Assembly: GCA_035940955.1 (NCBI GenBank) | Contig: DASZEJ010000160.1 | Span: 1-64,000, forward strand | Direction: 5' to 3' | Source of the DNA: CADCVT01 sp035940955 | Lineage (GTDB): Bacteria; Actinomycetota; Thermoleophilia; Solirubrobacterales; Solirubrobacteraceae | DNA length: 64,000 bases | Shown: piece after piece, positions 31,612 to 39,571 of the stretch | Layout of the letters: every line of letters starts with the position of its first letter | How positions within the stretch are numbered: the first letter of the stretch is position 1 | Made by a program: the position numbers and the translations under genes | The notes under the pieces: generated by a model | What the model saw: the letters and a program-made list of their open reading frames with translations, nothing else | Databases searched by the model: none | What the model was told of the DNA's origin: nothing

Positions 31612-31962
31612 TTGGGGCGCCGCAGCCGGCAGCGGTCGGGCGAGAAGCTCTCCGCCCCCGCGAGCACCTACGCGTCGGCCGGCATGACGCTCGTCCTGCG
31701 CGGGTCGCTGACGCCGGCCGCGCGGCGCGAGTACGCGGCGCTGCGGGCGGGCGGCGGCGCGCGCGAGGACGCCTGGCACCGCGCGGTCGAGCTGCTGTTC
31801 GAGCGGCTCGCCGTGAGCTGGACGGTCGAGGGCGTCGAGTGGTCGTCGCAGAGGGAGCTGCTGGCGCGGTTCCGGGCCGCGTCGGCGGACGAGCGCGCGT
31901 GGGTGCGCGACGCGCTGCGGCAGCACGTCGCCGAGTGGTTCCCCGACGTCGAGGCGCCGTGA
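31612..31962 (+). CDS. Small hypothetical protein, TTG start
   Basis: The 116-residue protein has a basic N-terminus and a helical body (SLTPAARREYAALRAGGGAR, DAWHRAVELLFERLAVSWTV, then RFRAASADERAWVRDALRQH and VAEWFPD). GGAG lies 7 bases before TTG 31612. It overlaps the aminotransferase start as GTGA and lies 4 bases after the SnoaL/MBL stop. The content is soluble and Trp-rich, and I do not recognise a family. Confidence 0.65.
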   Translation: MGRRSRQRSGEKLSAPASTYASAGMTLVLRGSLTPAARREYAALRAGGGAREDAWHRAVELLFERLAVSWTVEGVEWSSQRELLARFRAASADERAWVRDALRQHVAEWFPDVEAP

Positions 31963-33092
31963 TCCCGTCGCGCCTGCTCCTCGGCTCCGGCCCCTCCCCC
32001 GTCCCGCAACGGGTGCTCGACGCCCTCGCCCGGCCGACGATCGGCCACCTCGATCCCGCGTTCGCGGAGCTGATGGAGGAGGTCGCGTCGCTCCTGCGCG
32101 CGACGTTCGGCACCGCGAACCGCGCGACGCTCCCGATCAGCGGCACCGGCAGCTCGGGGATGGACGCGATGGTCGCGAACTTCGTCGAGCCGGGGGATCG
32201 GGTGGTGTGCGGCGTGTGCGGGCTGTTCGGGCAGCGGATGGCCGACGAGCTCGCGCGCAACGGAGCCGAGGTCGTGCGCGTGGAGGCCGAGTGGGGCCGG
32301 GCGATCCCGGTCGAGTCGCTGCTGGCCGCCCTCGACCGCGGCGCCGACGCGCTGTTCGTCGTCCACGGCGAGACGTCGACCGGCGTGTGCCAGCCGCTCG
32401 ACGGGCTGGGCGAGGCGTGCCGCGAGCGGGACGCGCTGCTGCTCGTCGACTGCGTCACGTCGCTGGCCGGGCAGGAGCTGTCGTGCGACGAGTCGCTCGT
32501 CGACGCCGCGTTCAGCGGGTCGCAGAAGTGCCTGAACTGCCCGCCCGGGCTCGCGCCGTTCACGGCCGGCGAGCGGGCGCTGGAGAAGCTGCACCGCCGC
32601 TCGATGCCGGTGCGGTCGTGGTACTTCGACCTGTCGCTCGTGCTCGGCTACTGGCAAGCGAACGGCGGCGGGCGCGCGTACCACCACACCGCGCCGATCA
32701 ACATGATCTACGCGCTGCGCGAGGCGCTGGAGATCGTGTCGGTCGAGGGCCTCGCGGCGCGGTGGGAGCGCCACGCTGCCGCCCACGAGCGGCTGCGGCG
32801 CGCGCTGGAGGCGCTCGGCTGCACGCGGCTCGCGCGGGACGGCGAGCAGCTGCACCCGCTGCTCGCCATCACCCCGCCGTCTGGCACCGACGTCGAGGGC
32901 GTCCGGCGCCGGCTGCTGAGCGAGCACGGCATCGAGATCTCCGCCGGAGCCGGCCCGCTCGCCGGCCGCGTCTGGCGGATCGGCGTCATGGGCGCGGGCG
33001 CCGAGCCCGGGCCGCAGGAGCGGCTGGTCCGCGCGCTGGCGGCAGAGCTTCGAGCCGACCCGACCGACGCGCTCGCCGCGCTCGCCGCGTGA
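31959..33092 (+). CDS. Class V aminotransferase, alanine-glyoxylate/serine type
   Basis: The 377-residue PLP enzyme resembles alanine-glyoxylate and serine-pyruvate aminotransferases. LLGSGPSPVPQRVLDALARP is the N-terminal loop, VVHGETSTGVCQPLDGLGEA and LLVDCVTSLAGQEL hold the cofactor Asp, and AAFSGSQKCLNCPPGLAP contains the Schiff-base Lys (SGSQKCL). YHHTAPINMIYALREAL is the typical C-domain start. It probably interconverts glyoxylate or pyruvate with alanine or serine. GTG 31959 overlaps the previous stop, and its stop overlaps the aminopeptidase start, so it lies inside a tight operon. Confidence 0.9.
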   Translation: MIPSRLLLGSGPSPVPQRVLDALARPTIGHLDPAFAELMEEVASLLRATFGTANRATLPISGTGSSGMDAMVANFVEPGDRVVCGVCGLFGQRMADELARNGAEVVRVEAEWGRAIPVESLLAALDRGADALFVVHGETSTGVCQPLDGLGEACRERDALLLVDCVTSLAGQELSCDESLVDAAFSGSQKCLNCPPGLAPFTAGERALEKLHRRSMPVRSWYFDLSLVLGYWQANGGGRAYHHTAPINMIYALREALEIVSVEGLAARWERHAAAHERLRRALEALGCTRLARDGEQLHPLLAITPPSGTDVEGVRRRLLSEHGIEISAGAGPLAGRVWRIGVMGAGAEPGPQERLVRALAAELRADPTDALAALAA

Positions 33093-34168
33093 TCGACCCC
33101 GCCGCCTTCGCGCGCCTGCTCGCCGGCTACTGCCTCGAGGTCCGGCCGGGCCAGCAGGTCGTCGTCCGGTCGACGACGCTCGCCGCGCCGCTGATGCTCG
33201 AGCTGCAGCGCGAGCTGCTCGAGCGCGAGGCGTGGCCGCTGCTGCGCGTCGAGCTGCCCGGCCAGACGCGGGGCTACTACGCGCACGCGCGAGACGCCCA
33301 CCTCGACGGCTACGCGCCGCTCGCGATGGAGGAGGCGAAGAGGGCCGACGTGTCGCTGGCGATCCAGGCGCCGGAGAACACCCGCGCGCTCGCGGGCATC
33401 GACCCCGAGCGCCTGGCGCGCGCCGCGGTCGGCCGCCAGCCGGTGCGGCGCGAGGCGCTCAAGCGCCGCTGGTGCCTGACCGTCTGGCCGACCGACGCGC
33501 TCGCGCAGGAGGCGAGCATGGCGCTGCCGGACTTCGAGGCCTTCGTCCGCGCCGCCCTGTTCCTCGACCAGCCCGACCCGGTGGCGGCCTGGGGCGGCCT
33601 GCGCGACTTCCAGGCCGGCCTGGTCGAGCGCCTGTCGCGCGCCGGGACGATCCGCATCGAGGCAGAGGGAACCGATCTGAGCCTCGACGTCCGCGGCCGC
33701 ACCTGGGTCAACAGCGACGGCCGGCGCAACATGCCGAGCGGAGAGGTCTTCACCGGCCCCCACGAGACGAGCGCCAACGGAACGATCCGCTTCGACGTCC
33801 CCTCCTCCCCCGCCGGCGTCCACGTCGAGGGGGTGACGCTGACCCTCCGCGACGGCGAGGTCGTCGCCGCCCGCGCCGACCAGGGCGACGACTACCTCCA
33901 GCGAGCGCTGGAGACCGACGCGGGCGCCCGCCGCCTCGGCGAGCTGGGCATCGGCACGAACTTCGGCATCGCCCGCCCGGTGGGGACGATCCTCTTCGAC
34001 GAGAAGATCGGAGGGACCGTCCACCTCGCCCTCGGCCGCTCGTATCCGGAGACGGGCGGGAGGAACGAGAGCGCGCTGCACTGGGACCTGATCTGCGACC
34101 TGCGAAGGGGTGGGCGGATCACGGCGGACGGCGAGGTGATCCAGGCGGACGGCGAGTTCGTCAGCTGA
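33089..34168 (+). CDS. M29-family aminopeptidase
   Basis: The 359-residue protein matches the thermophilic M29 aminopeptidases (AmpS/PepS). The first half is the alpha/beta domain (YCLEVRPGQQVVVRSTTLAA), and the second half has the metal site: MPSGEVFTGPHETSANG, GTNFGIARPVGTILFDEKI, then LALGRSYPETGGRNESALHW followed by DLICDLR. The two-metal ligands (Glu, His, His-x-Asp) are all visible. It removes N-terminal residues from short peptides in the cytoplasm. Its GTG overlaps the aminotransferase stop, suggesting joint peptide or amino-acid turnover. Confidence 0.92.
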   Translation: MIDPAAFARLLAGYCLEVRPGQQVVVRSTTLAAPLMLELQRELLEREAWPLLRVELPGQTRGYYAHARDAHLDGYAPLAMEEAKRADVSLAIQAPENTRALAGIDPERLARAAVGRQPVRREALKRRWCLTVWPTDALAQEASMALPDFEAFVRAALFLDQPDPVAAWGGLRDFQAGLVERLSRAGTIRIEAEGTDLSLDVRGRTWVNSDGRRNMPSGEVFTGPHETSANGTIRFDVPSSPAGVHVEGVTLTLRDGEVVAARADQGDDYLQRALETDAGARRLGELGIGTNFGIARPVGTILFDEKIGGTVHLALGRSYPETGGRNESALHWDLICDLRRGGRITADGEVIQADGEFVS

Positions 34169-34256
34169 CCCGCGAGCGCCACACTACGCGGCGCCTGCCG
34201 TGCGCTTACGCGTCGTAGTCGTGCCACGCGGCGCGTGCTTCGCCGGCTCGCCCGGC

Positions 34257-34685
34257 TCAAAACTGGGCCAGCACGGCGCACGCCCGCCGCGCCGGGTCGG
34301 GCGCTACACCGGTCGGCTGCCCACGGACTGGCTCGCGGTCGCTCACCTCGGCAACCACCCAGCGCGCTCCAGAGCAGCGCAGGTCGCACGCGCGGTGCTG
34401 GCCGTCGGTGACCGACGGCGAGGAGGGCGCGAAGACGATCGGGTCGACGAACAGCGAAGCGAGCCACCGCGTCGAGACCTGATCATCGAGCACCCCGTCC
34501 GTGAGGGCCCGCACCGTATCGCCGTCCGCGCCGGCGGGCAGGCGGTCGAGCAACTCAACACTCGCGTCGGCAATCACGCGCCAGTCGGTGCTGTGACAGC
34601 CGCACGCGGCGCGGTCGTCCGGGGCGAGGCTGAGGAAGAAAAGCGCGCCCGCGGCCGCCTGCGACGCCGACCCCGCGTCGGCCAT
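34257..34685 (-). CDS. Hypothetical protein, uncertain
   Basis: From ATG 34685 the frame gives 142 residues, including SQAAAGALFFLSLAPDDRAA, WRVIADASVELLDRLPAGAD, TRWLASLFVDPIVFAPS and RWVVAEVSDREP. The hydrophobic pattern is protein-like and the base composition is lower in GC than the neighbours. No family is recognised and no good ribosome site is seen. The frame stays open to ATG 34844, which reaches into the regulatory region of the GMC operon. It may be a recently acquired or decaying gene. Confidence 0.4.
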   Translation of the reverse strand: MADAGSASQAAAGALFFLSLAPDDRAACGCHSTDWRVIADASVELLDRLPAGADGDTVRALTDGVLDDQVSTRWLASLFVDPIVFAPSSPSVTDGQHRACDLRCSGARWVVAEVSDREPVRGQPTGVAPDPARRACAVLAQF

Positions 34686-34801
34686 CGTCTCGCGCCGGAG
34701 GGTGCGCCACCCGTGGTAGAGGAACACCCGCAGCGTCAGCAGCACGCCGCAGGATCTCGCGCACGACCCGAGGATACGCTTTGCATACTGAGACACACAA
34801 C

Positions 34802-34841
34802 ATTGCTTGACATACCGCGCAATATGCGGTCGTATTGCTTG
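34802..34841. promoter_or_regulatory. Promoter/operator region of the GMC oxidoreductase operon
   Basis: TTGACA at 34807-34812 is a consensus -35. ATTGCTTG is repeated at 34802-34809 and 34834-34841 (32 bp apart). Two overlapping inverted repeats lie between: ACCGC/GCGGT (34814-34830) and GCAATA/TATTGC (34819-34838). The -10 is weak (TCGTAT at 34830-34835), so regulated transcription of the operon is likely. The operon start follows at 34880. Confidence 0.5.
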
Positions 34842-34879
34842 CATGACGTGCGGTCACCCCGGCAGGGCGGCGTGATCCG

Positions 34880-37264
34880 TTGCCCGCTCCAGAGCGTTTC
34901 GACTGTGTCGTCGTGGGGAGCGGGTTCGGGGGGTCGGTCACGGCCCAGCGGCTGGCCGCGGCCGGCAAGCGGGTGCTGGTGCTCGAGCGCGGCAAGGCGT
35001 ATCCGCCTGGGTCGTTCCCGCGCAGCCCGATCGGCTTCAAGTCGAACTTCTGGGACCCCAGCGACGGCCTGCACGGGCTCTTCGACCTCTGGTCGTTCAG
35101 CGGCTTGGACGCGGTCATCTCGAGCGGTCTCGGCGGCGGGTCGCTCATCTACGCGAACGTCCTCCTGCGCAAGGACGAGAAGTGGTTCGTCGAGTCGGGG
35201 CCCGGCGGCGAGTCGTGGCCGATCACCCGGGCCGACCTCGAACCGCACTACCAGGCCGCCGAGGACAAGATCGGCGTGCACAAGTACCCGCTGGAGCACG
35301 CGCCCTACGACAAGACGCCGAAGACGCTCGCCTTCAAGGCGGCGGCCGAGGCCCGCGGCATGGACTGGTTCCGCCCGCCGCTGGCTGTGACTTTCGGCAA
35401 CGAGGGCGAGGACCCGTCGCCCGGCGTCCCGATCCGGGAGGAGCACGAGAACATCCATCGCCGACCGCGCGAGACGTGCCGGCTCGTCGGCGAGTGCGAC
35501 ATCGGCTGCAACTTCGGGGCCAAGAACACGCTCGACTACACCTACCTCTCGCAGGCGTGGCGCGACGGAGCCGACATCCGCACCCGCTGCGAGGTCCGCG
35601 AGTTCGAGCCGCGCGAGGGCGGCGGCTGGACCGTGCGCTATGTCGAGCACACCGACGAGCGGGAGGGCCGCCCCACCGACGTCGCTCGCCTGCCGCGCAA
35701 GACGGTCACCGCCGACCACCTGGTCCTGGCGGCGGGAACGCTCGGCAGCACCTACCTCCTGCTGCGCAACCGCGGCGCGCTCCCCGGGCTGTCCCCCCGG
35801 CTGGGCGAGGGCTTCACCGGCAACGGCGACCTGCTGACGTTCGCGGTCCGCTGCACGCAGAAGGGTCTCGACGGCCGACGGGCGCCGAGGCGGATCGACC
35901 CCGCCTACGGGCCGGTGATCACGAGCGCGGTCCGCATCGGCGACGAGCTGGACGGGGACGGCTCCCAGGGCCGCGGCCTCTACGTCGAGGACGCGGGCTA
36001 CCCGGAGTTCGTCTCGTGGATGCTGCAGCTCGTCGACGCGCCGAGCGCGGTCGCGAAGGCGCTCCCCGTCCTCGCCAGGCTCGTCGCGACGCGCCTGCGG
36101 CACGGCAACGAGGACGTCAGCGCCGAGCTCTCGGCGCTGCTGGGCGAGTGCACGCTCTCCTCGGGCGCCCTGCCGCTCCTGCTCATGGGCCGCGACGTCC
36201 CGGATGGGCGGATGTCGATCGCGAACGACAGGCTCGAGGTCGACTGGCGCAAGGACGGCGGCTCGATGAGCTACTTCGACCGCGCGCGCGACGTCGCCCG
36301 CGACATCTCCGACGAGCTCGGCGCCTCGTTCCTCGACAACCCGATGTGGTGGTTCAGCCGCGTCATCACCGTGCACCCGCTCGGCGGCTGCCGGATCGGC
36401 CGAACCGACGAGGAGGGCGTCGTCGACCCGTACGGCCGCGTCTTCAACCTCCCGGGCCTGCACGTGGCCGATGGCTCGGTCATGCCGGGGCCGGTCGGGC
36501 CGAACCCGAGCCTGACGATCGCCGCCCTCGCCGAGCGCTTCGCCGACGCGATGCTCGACGGCACGCCCGCCGAGCCGCCGCGCCGCGCGCCGCGGCTGGC
36601 GAGGTCGGCCGAGGGTGCCCCGCGGCCGTCGAGCGCCCCGCCCGGCCCGCGCGCGGTGTCGGTCCGGTTCACCGAGGAGATGAAGGGCTTCCTCGACTTC
36701 GAGGAGACCGACTACCACCGCGCGTTCCGCGCGGGCAGGGCGGCGGGCGAGCCGCTGATGTTCCGCCTCACGATCACGGTCGACGACGTCGACCGGTTCG
36801 AGAAGGACCGCGACCGCGAGGCGCAGGTCAGGGGATGGGTCGGGTCCGATGCGTTCGGCGGCCGGCGGCGGGTCGAGGGCGGCCACTTCAACCTCTTCGT
36901 CGACCAGGAGGGCGCCCTGCGCCGCACGAAGCGCATGTACTACCGGCTGTTCTTCCGCGACGTCGCCGGCCACCCGCTCACGCTCGTCGGCCACAAGCAC
37001 GTCGTCGACGAGCCGGGGTTCGACGTGTGGAGCGACACCTCGACGCTCTACACCCGCATCCTCCGCGGCCACGTCGGCGTGGACGAGCAGCCCGACGCGG
37101 AGGTCGTCGCCACCGCGATCCTGCACATCCTCAAACGGGACTTCGCCCGTCAGCTCACGACGTTCCGGGCGGACCCGGCGTATCGCGTCGACGCCATCGC
37201 CCGGTTCGGCCTGCTGTTCGCGGGCCAGCTCGCGAAGGTCTACGGAAGGTCGGCAGCACGATGA
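34880..37264 (+). CDS. GMC-family oxidoreductase, cholesterol oxidase-like, with C-terminal extension
   Basis: The 794-residue flavoprotein opens with FAD-binding CVVVGSGFGGSVTAQRLAAA. GLGGGSLIYANVLLR and ECDIGCNFGAKNTLDYTYL are typical of the cholesterol oxidase branch. The active-site pair appears as His499 (HPLGGC) and Asn542 (GPNPSLTIAAL). After ~580 residues comes a ~200-residue domain (from VRFTEEMKGFLDFEETDYHR) that I cannot assign. It presumably oxidises an alcohol on a lipid or sterol-like substrate. TTG 34880 is the only start in frame near the N-terminus. It heads an operon and overlaps the next gene as ATGA. Confidence 0.88.
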   Translation: MPAPERFDCVVVGSGFGGSVTAQRLAAAGKRVLVLERGKAYPPGSFPRSPIGFKSNFWDPSDGLHGLFDLWSFSGLDAVISSGLGGGSLIYANVLLRKDEKWFVESGPGGESWPITRADLEPHYQAAEDKIGVHKYPLEHAPYDKTPKTLAFKAAAEARGMDWFRPPLAVTFGNEGEDPSPGVPIREEHENIHRRPRETCRLVGECDIGCNFGAKNTLDYTYLSQAWRDGADIRTRCEVREFEPREGGGWTVRYVEHTDEREGRPTDVARLPRKTVTADHLVLAAGTLGSTYLLLRNRGALPGLSPRLGEGFTGNGDLLTFAVRCTQKGLDGRRAPRRIDPAYGPVITSAVRIGDELDGDGSQGRGLYVEDAGYPEFVSWMLQLVDAPSAVAKALPVLARLVATRLRHGNEDVSAELSALLGECTLSSGALPLLLMGRDVPDGRMSIANDRLEVDWRKDGGSMSYFDRARDVARDISDELGASFLDNPMWWFSRVITVHPLGGCRIGRTDEEGVVDPYGRVFNLPGLHVADGSVMPGPVGPNPSLTIAALAERFADAMLDGTPAEPPRRAPRLARSAEGAPRPSSAPPGPRAVSVRFTEEMKGFLDFEETDYHRAFRAGRAAGEPLMFRLTITVDDVDRFEKDRDREAQVRGWVGSDAFGGRRRVEGGHFNLFVDQEGALRRTKRMYYRLFFRDVAGHPLTLVGHKHVVDEPGFDVWSDTSTLYTRILRGHVGVDEQPDAEVVATAILHILKRDFARQLTTFRADPAYRVDAIARFGLLFAGQLAKVYGRSAAR

Positions 37265-38313
37265 GCACCACCGCCCCCACAGGGCCCGCGACGCGCGACG
37301 AGGTCGTGCCGTTCACCGCCGGTGACGGCGTCCCCCTCAACCTCATCCACGTGCGCGGCAAGAGGAAGCCGGCGAAGCCTCCCGTGCTGCTCGTGCACGG
37401 CGCGGGCGTGCGGGCGAACATCTTCCGCGCGCCGTCGGGCCGGACGCTCGTCGACGAGCTCGTCGACGAGGGCTACGACGTGTGGCTCGAGAACTGGCGC
37501 GCGTCGATCGACATCCCGCGGCGGAAGTGGACGCTCGACGACGCCGCCATCCACGACCACCCCGTCGCGGTCAGGACCGTCCTCGAGCACACGAAGGCCG
37601 ACGAGGTGCGCGCGGTCATCCACTGTCAGGGCTCGACGTCGTTCATGATGTCGGCGGTCGCCGGACTGGTGCCCGACGTGTCGGTCGTGGTCTCGAACGC
37701 GGTGTCGCTGCACCCGGTCGTCAACCGGCTGGCCAAGCTGAAGCTGCAGTGGCTGATCCCGCCCGCGGCCCGGGTGCTCGGCTACCTCAACCCGCAGTGG
37801 GGCGTGCGGGGCGCGCCATGGCTCGTACCGAAGCTGATGGGCGCGTACGTCGCGGTCACGCACCGCCAGTGCTCCAACATGGTCTGCAAGTGGTCGAGCT
37901 ACACGTACGGCACCGGCGAGCCGACGCTGTGGCGCCACGAGAACCTCAATCGCGAGACGCACGACTGGTTGAGCAACGAGTTCGCCGACGTCCCGCTCAC
38001 GTTCTTCCAGCAGATCCTCGCCTCGGTCGAGGCCGGCCACCTCGTGCGCGCCGACGACCATCCGGCGCTGCCGCACTCGTTCGTGGACTCGCCGCCGAAG
38101 ACCGACGCGCGGTTCGCCTTCTTCGCCGGCTCGCTCAACGCCTGCTTCGAGCCCGAGAGCCAGACGCGGACGCACGCCTGGTTCGAGCAGCACGACCCCG
38201 GTCGCCACACGGTGACCCTCGTCCCGAACTACGGGCACCTCGACATCTTCATGGGGTCGCGCGCGGACCGGGACGTCTTCCCCGACATGCTCTCCGAGCT
38301 GGAAAGGACCTGA
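37261..38313 (+). CDS. Alpha/beta hydrolase with apparent Cys nucleophile
   Basis: The 350-residue protein has the alpha/beta hydrolase order: oxyanion strand VLLVHGAGVRANIF, nucleophile elbow AVIHCQGSTSFMMSAVAG, and catalytic His326 in NYGHLDIFMG. The elbow normally reads G-H-S-x-G; here it is I-H-C122-Q-G-S, so Cys replaces Ser, as in dienelactone hydrolase. A lid of ~100 residues (HPVVNRLAKLKLQWLIPPAA onward) is consistent with a lipase- or PHA-depolymerase-like substrate pocket. It is coupled to the GMC oxidoreductase by ATGA and probably hydrolyses its product or supplies its substrate. Confidence 0.85.
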   Translation: MSTTAPTGPATRDEVVPFTAGDGVPLNLIHVRGKRKPAKPPVLLVHGAGVRANIFRAPSGRTLVDELVDEGYDVWLENWRASIDIPRRKWTLDDAAIHDHPVAVRTVLEHTKADEVRAVIHCQGSTSFMMSAVAGLVPDVSVVVSNAVSLHPVVNRLAKLKLQWLIPPAARVLGYLNPQWGVRGAPWLVPKLMGAYVAVTHRQCSNMVCKWSSYTYGTGEPTLWRHENLNRETHDWLSNEFADVPLTFFQQILASVEAGHLVRADDHPALPHSFVDSPPKTDARFAFFAGSLNACFEPESQTRTHAWFEQHDPGRHTVTLVPNYGHLDIFMGSRADRDVFPDMLSELERT

Positions 38314-38315
38314 AC

Positions 38316-39209
38316 ATGCGCGCACGGCAGCGCATCGAGCGCCTCCGCGGCCGGTATGCCCTGGTCGACGGAATTCCGTTCACCCTGCCCGTCGACAGCC
38401 AGGACACGCCCGCCCTCATGGCGGTGTTCCCGATCTCCGCGTCGCGGGCCGCCGAGGTCTTCCCCGGGGAGGAGGTGCACCCGGTCCGCATCGGCGGCGA
38501 CGTCGGCCTGCTCGTGATCACCGTCGTCGACTACCGGACCACCGACATCGGGTCCTACATCGAGTTCTCGATCGCGATCGCGTGCACGCACGGCCTGCGG
38601 CCCGCGCCGCCGCTGCTGCCCGCGCTGCTCCGCAGGACCTACGGCACAGGCCAGTTCGTCGTCGACCTCCCCGTCTCGACCGAGGTCTCCGTCAAGGGCG
38701 GCAAGGGGATCTGGGGCATGCCCAAGCATCAGGCCAACATGGACTTCGTCGTACGCGACGACAAGGTGTGGAGCCAGTACGACCTCGACGGGCAGCTCTG
38801 CTGCCGCGTCGAGGTCGATCGCCCGCGCTTCGAGAAGCTGCCGGTCAGCATGTCCGCGGTCAACTACTGCGCGTTCCGCGGCATGCTCAACAAGTCGTAC
38901 ATCCACTTCCGCGGCCGGGCCGGCTTCAAGGTGCCGCTGATGCGCAACGCGCGGCTGACGCTCGGGGACCACCCCCGGATGGCGCCGCTGAAGCGCCTCC
39001 AGGTTCGCCAGCGTCCGCTGTTCGCGGGCTACCTCCCGCGGACGGAGGGCATACTCGACGACCACATGGAGAGCTGGTTCCTGACCTTCCGGACCCCGCC
39101 GACCGAGCGGCCGGAGGGGCTGGAGAGCGTCGTGGACCTCGGGCTCGGGCGCGAGTGGCTGGCGCCGCCGAACGACCCCACCGCGCGGGAGCCCGCGCGC
39201 GTCGCCTGA
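38316..39209 (+). CDS. Acetoacetate decarboxylase-like protein
   Basis: The 297-residue protein has the ADC-family beta-cone fold: YIEFSIAIACTHGL, YGTGQFVVDLPVSTEVSVKG and GKGIWGMPKHQANMDFVV. The Lys in the WGMPKH motif fits the family's Schiff-base Lys. Many ADC-like enzymes are aldolases or dehydratases rather than decarboxylases. GGAAAGG lies before ATG 38316. It sits between the alpha/beta hydrolase and a small membrane protein, so it likely acts on a keto product in the same pathway. Confidence 0.8.
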   Translation: MRARQRIERLRGRYALVDGIPFTLPVDSQDTPALMAVFPISASRAAEVFPGEEVHPVRIGGDVGLLVITVVDYRTTDIGSYIEFSIAIACTHGLRPAPPLLPALLRRTYGTGQFVVDLPVSTEVSVKGGKGIWGMPKHQANMDFVVRDDKVWSQYDLDGQLCCRVEVDRPRFEKLPVSMSAVNYCAFRGMLNKSYIHFRGRAGFKVPLMRNARLTLGDHPRMAPLKRLQVRQRPLFAGYLPRTEGILDDHMESWFLTFRTPPTERPEGLESVVDLGLGREWLAPPNDPTAREPARVA

Positions 39210-39568
39210 TGCGCCGGCTCGAACGCAGGCTGCTGCGGAAGATCGCCATCGCGACGGTCGTCACGGGCGCCACGCAGGCCGTCGCGCCCGCCGTCTCGTT
39301 GTCGCTGCTGCGCGGCGACGACACCCCGACCGCCCGCCACTTCTTCGGCACCGTCGGTATGTTCATGGTGTGCACGGGCGGTCTTGCCGCGGCCCGCCCC
39401 GACGACCGCGCGGTGACGCTCATGACCGTGGCGCAGAAGGCGGGCGCAGCTGCCGCGGTCGGGCTGGCGGTCAGGCGCGGGCTGCTGTCGCCGCTTGCGC
39501 TCGGGGTCGCCGGCTTCGATGCGTTCACGAGCGTGCTGGCGCTCGACTACGTGCGGCGCCTGGGCTGA
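39209..39568 (+). CDS. Small four-helix membrane protein
   Basis: The 119-residue protein starts basic (MRRLERRLLRK) and has about four hydrophobic segments (IAIATVVTGATQAVAPAVSL, FFGTVGMFMVCTGGLAAARP, VAQKAGAAAAVGLAV, LALGVAGFDAFTSVLALDYV). ATG 39209 overlaps the ADC-like stop. It resembles small DoxX- or DUF4345-like membrane proteins in length and topology, but I see no diagnostic motif. Its operon position suggests a membrane partner for the lipid-modifying enzymes around it. Confidence 0.75.
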   Translation: MRRLERRLLRKIAIATVVTGATQAVAPAVSLSLLRGDDTPTARHFFGTVGMFMVCTGGLAAARPDDRAVTLMTVAQKAGAAAAVGLAVRRGLLSPLALGVAGFDAFTSVLALDYVRRLG

Positions 39569-39571
39569 GCC

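Noticed and set aside
34880..34990. GTG 34872 as a start for the GMC oxidoreductase
   Set aside because: It is not in frame with the FAD-binding motif; only TTG 34880 keeps the N-terminus.
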